A stretch of DNA of 64,000 nucleotides from Lachnospiraceae bacterium (GTDB lineage Bacteria; Bacillota; Clostridia; Lachnospirales; Lachnospiraceae), in contig SVEE01000002.1 of NCBI GenBank assembly GCA_015057525.1, positions 254,767 through 318,766 on the forward strand, written 5' to 3'. The notes under the pieces were generated by a model. The model did not search any database and was not told where the DNA came from. It was given only the letters and a program-made list of their open reading frames with translations. Positions 62,376 through 64,000 of this stretch are shown one piece after another (positions within the stretch are counted from its first letter, which is position 1; every line of letters starts with the position of its first letter). The position numbers and the translations under genes are program-made.

Positions 62376-63200
62376 TCAGAAATTAAAGGATCGAACTAAC
62401 TCACCTATTATAAGGTTCCATCCATCTGCCAAAACAAAAAGCAATATTTTGAACGGCATGGATATTGTAGTCGGTGGAAGCATCATCATACCCATGGACA
62501 TGAGAACTGACGATACAACCATATCTATTACAATAAAAGGAATATATATCAAAAAACCTATTATAAATGCAGCTCTAAGCTCACTTATAATAAATGCAGG
62601 TATAAGAACTGTAGTAGGAATTTCATCGACAGTTTCAACAGAATCTATCTTTGCAATATCCATAAACAGTCTTATATCATCCTCTCTTGTCTGCTTAAGC
62701 ATAAATTCTCTCAAGGGTTCTAAGCAATTATCCAATGCTTCCTCCTGAGAGATTTCCTGTGCTGTAAGTGGATCTATACCTTCTGTTTTAATCTCACTAA
62801 ACACAGGACCCATAATAAAAAGGGTTAAAAACAACGAGAGCCCAATCAATACGTTATTTGGTGGCGATGATTGCGTTCCTATTGCTGTTCTAACAAAGTG
62901 CAGCACCACGATAATTCGTGTAAAGGACGTCACCATTACTAATATTGATGGAGCTAATGAAATTACTGTTATTACCAATAACATCTGAAGAGTTCCTGAT
63001 AAGGTAGACTCATCAGAGTTGGAATTAAAAGTAAGACCTACAGATACACCGTCATCTGTATCTGTAAGTTCTTCATCTATTCCCGCTTCTGGCTCTGTAC
63101 CAGGTGTAACATCGGTAGCATAAGAACTTGTTCCAGAAAATACAATAGCTATTGCAAACACAAAAAATAATATGAATTTGCGAATTTTCTTGAATTTCAT
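62376..63200 (-). CDS. fliP: Flagellar export gate protein FliP
   Basis: The 274 residues begin with a signal peptide (FILFFVFAIAIVFSGTSSYA) and an acidic mature N-terminus, then FliP helices with FTRIIVVLHFVRTAIGTQSSPPNNVLIGLSLFLTLFIMGPV and MMMLPPTTISMPFKILLFVLADGWNL. It precedes fliQ by 14 bases. Confidence 0.97.
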   Translation of the reverse strand: MKFKKIRKFILFFVFAIAIVFSGTSSYATDVTPGTEPEAGIDEELTDTDDGVSVGLTFNSNSDESTLSGTLQMLLVITVISLAPSILVMVTSFTRIIVVLHFVRTAIGTQSSPPNNVLIGLSLFLTLFIMGPVFSEIKTEGIDPLTAQEISQEEALDNCLEPLREFMLKQTREDDIRLFMDIAKIDSVETVDEIPTTVLIPAFIISELRAAFIIGFLIYIPFIVIDMVVSSVLMSMGMMMLPPTTISMPFKILLFVLADGWNLIIGELVRSFNF

Positions 63201-63208
63201 CTTATTAC

Positions 63209-63640
63209 CTACTTTATTATATTATCTTTGGATTCCTCAAAAAATTCATCTTGTGTATCTTGCTCTAGTTTAAACTCTTCTTTATTCTTAATATTGGCTA
63301 GAATGCTTTTGAAGTCTAATTTAGAACTATTCGATGAATCATTGGAATTATTGAAATCAATCAGCTCTGCCTCATCAAGCTTTGCTATAAGATTGATTTC
63401 ATCTTTCCCAATACCAAGGGCATAATAAGACTTTCCTATTTTTGCAATAGCAATAATCTTATTTCCACCCACACGAAATGACTCAGTAATTCTGATATTT
63501 GCTCTGTTACTAAGCATGTTACCCTGATACTTAGCAGTAAACCTAGCACCATAATAAGCAAGCACTAAAACAAAAACAAATGCCAAAATTAATGTTAAAA
63601 TATTTTTTACAGCTTCCCAAGAAGCCAAAACTGTTATCAT
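63209..63640 (-). CDS. fliO: Flagellar biosynthesis protein FliO
   Basis: FliO helps assemble or stabilise FliP. The 143 residues have one membrane segment near the N-terminus (WEAVKNILTLILAFVFVLVLAYYGARF), the FliO-type KYQGNMLSNRANIRITESFRVGGNKIIAIAKIGKSYYALGIG and a Ser/Asn/Asp-rich tail. It lies between cheY and fliP. Confidence 0.9.
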   Translation of the reverse strand: MITVLASWEAVKNILTLILAFVFVLVLAYYGARFTAKYQGNMLSNRANIRITESFRVGGNKIIAIAKIGKSYYALGIGKDEINLIAKLDEAELIDFNNSNDSSNSSKLDFKSILANIKNKEEFKLEQDTQDEFFEESKDNIIK

Positions 63641-63642
63641 AT

Positions 63643-64000
63643 TTATTCAACTGCCTTCTTAACCGCTTCAAGAACTCTATCCGGCTGGAAAGGCTTAACA
63701 ATAAAGTCTCTAGCTCCAGACTGAATAGACTCAATAACCATAGCCTGCTGACCCATTGCTGAACACATTACAACACTTGCATTAGGATCTGATGCCTTAA
63801 TCTTCTTGAGAGCCTGAATACCATCCATCTCAGGCATAGTTATATCCATAAGTACAAGATCTGGTTTAGTCTCTGCATATTTTTCAACAGCCTTAAGACC
63901 ATTTTCTGCTTCCCCTGCAATGTTGTAACCATTCTTAACAAGAATGTCCTTAATCATCATTCTCATGAACGCTGCATCATCACATATAAGTATACTTTTT
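63643..64000 (-). CDS. cheY: Chemotaxis response regulator CheY (5' end outside window)
   Basis: Single receiver domain that binds the flagellar switch when phosphorylated. The frame is open to base 64000 (reading KSILICDDAAF from the edge), so only the first few residues are missing; internal ATGs near 63966 are not the true start. The acidic pair DD, the phospho-Asp in DLVLMDITMPEMDG and the Lys in DFIVKPFQPD are present, as is SAMG for the conserved Ser/Thr. It precedes fliO in the fla/che operon. Confidence 0.94.
   Translation of the reverse strand, partial: KSILICDDAAFMRMMIKDILVKNGYNIAGEAENGLKAVEKYAETKPDLVLMDITMPEMDGIQALKKIKASDPNASVVMCSAMGQQAMVIESIQSGARDFIVKPFQPDRVLEAVKKAVE

Noticed and set aside
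63643-63966. Truncated or frameshifted CheY
   Set aside because: The frame continues in register to the window edge with the expected beta-1 and acidic residues, so it is only cut by the edge.
1-64000. Mobile elements, prophage or genomic island
   Set aside because: No transposase, integrase or flanking repeats were seen; gene order and base composition look like core chromosome throughout.

Overview
The window looks like core chromosome of a low-GC, Gram-positive, flagellated anaerobe, most likely a motile Lachnospiraceae (Clostridia). The pointers are the AT-rich codon use, a fla/che operon containing cheC, cheD, fapA and sigma-28 that leads into rpsB-tsf, the rimP-nusA-ylxR-ylxQ-infB-rbfA order, an acetyl-type MetA, and MscL with a zinc-ribbon tail. 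The family assignment is inferred from gene content. No rRNA, prophage, insertion sequence or CRISPR array was seen. Almost all genes lie on the minus strand.

Layout by region. Positions 1-4,700 hold a partial secreted DUF5722-like protein, enolase, MscL, a small membrane protein and GpmI. Positions 4,778-7,766 hold an operon of extracytoplasmic proteins (MIF-like tautomerase, membrane-anchored GH5 glycosidase, metzincin-like lipoprotein), followed at 7,855-9,156 by a PAS/GGDEF diguanylate cyclase. Positions 9,331-12,544 hold gap-pgk-tpiA. Positions 12,794-16,822 hold a PHP histidinol phosphatase, iscU-nifS and a MurJ/SpoVB-type flippase. At 16,841-24,132 are an LRR/CAP surface protein, MetA, LigA, an RluF-type pseudouridine synthase and an Lrp-type regulator. 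Positions 24,200-32,984 hold the translation/transcription operon rimP-nusA-ylxR-ylxQ-infB-rbfA-nrnA-truB-ribF-tRNA-Arg and an acidic membrane protein. Positions 33,136-44,031 carry mixed metabolic, transport and repair genes (GHL10, OPT transporter with PqqD, AlkD-like, Dus, NhaC, DMT, S66 peptidase, DegV, PlsC). At 44,264-45,962 is rpsB-tsf. Positions 46,169-64,000 are the distal fla/che operon from cheY through fliOPQR-flhBA-flhFG, a PilZ protein, cheBAWCD and sigma-28 to fapA and small envelope proteins.

The genes work together in recognisable ways. Four lower-glycolysis enzymes plus GpmI are present. The type III export gate, its GTPase/ATPase placement factors, the chemotaxis core and a c-di-GMP receptor form one transcription block, and a diguanylate cyclase is nearby in the same window. 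The ribosome genes flank the motility genes.

No clearly new multi-gene system is evident. The most interesting signals are regulatory: intrinsic terminators whose hairpins overlap the promoter of the next gene (three good cases), a long hairpin that hides the enolase Shine-Dalgarno and start codon, matching TGTGA/TCACA palindromes at the predicted starts of gap and gpmI, a 60-bp-period repeat with compensatory changes between pgk and tpiA, a terminator-like hairpin inside a transporter gene, a structured rpsB leader, and a tRNA-Arg that overlaps the ribF stop codon. Among proteins, the overlapping OPT transporter / lone PqqD pair is the best candidate for an undescribed function.
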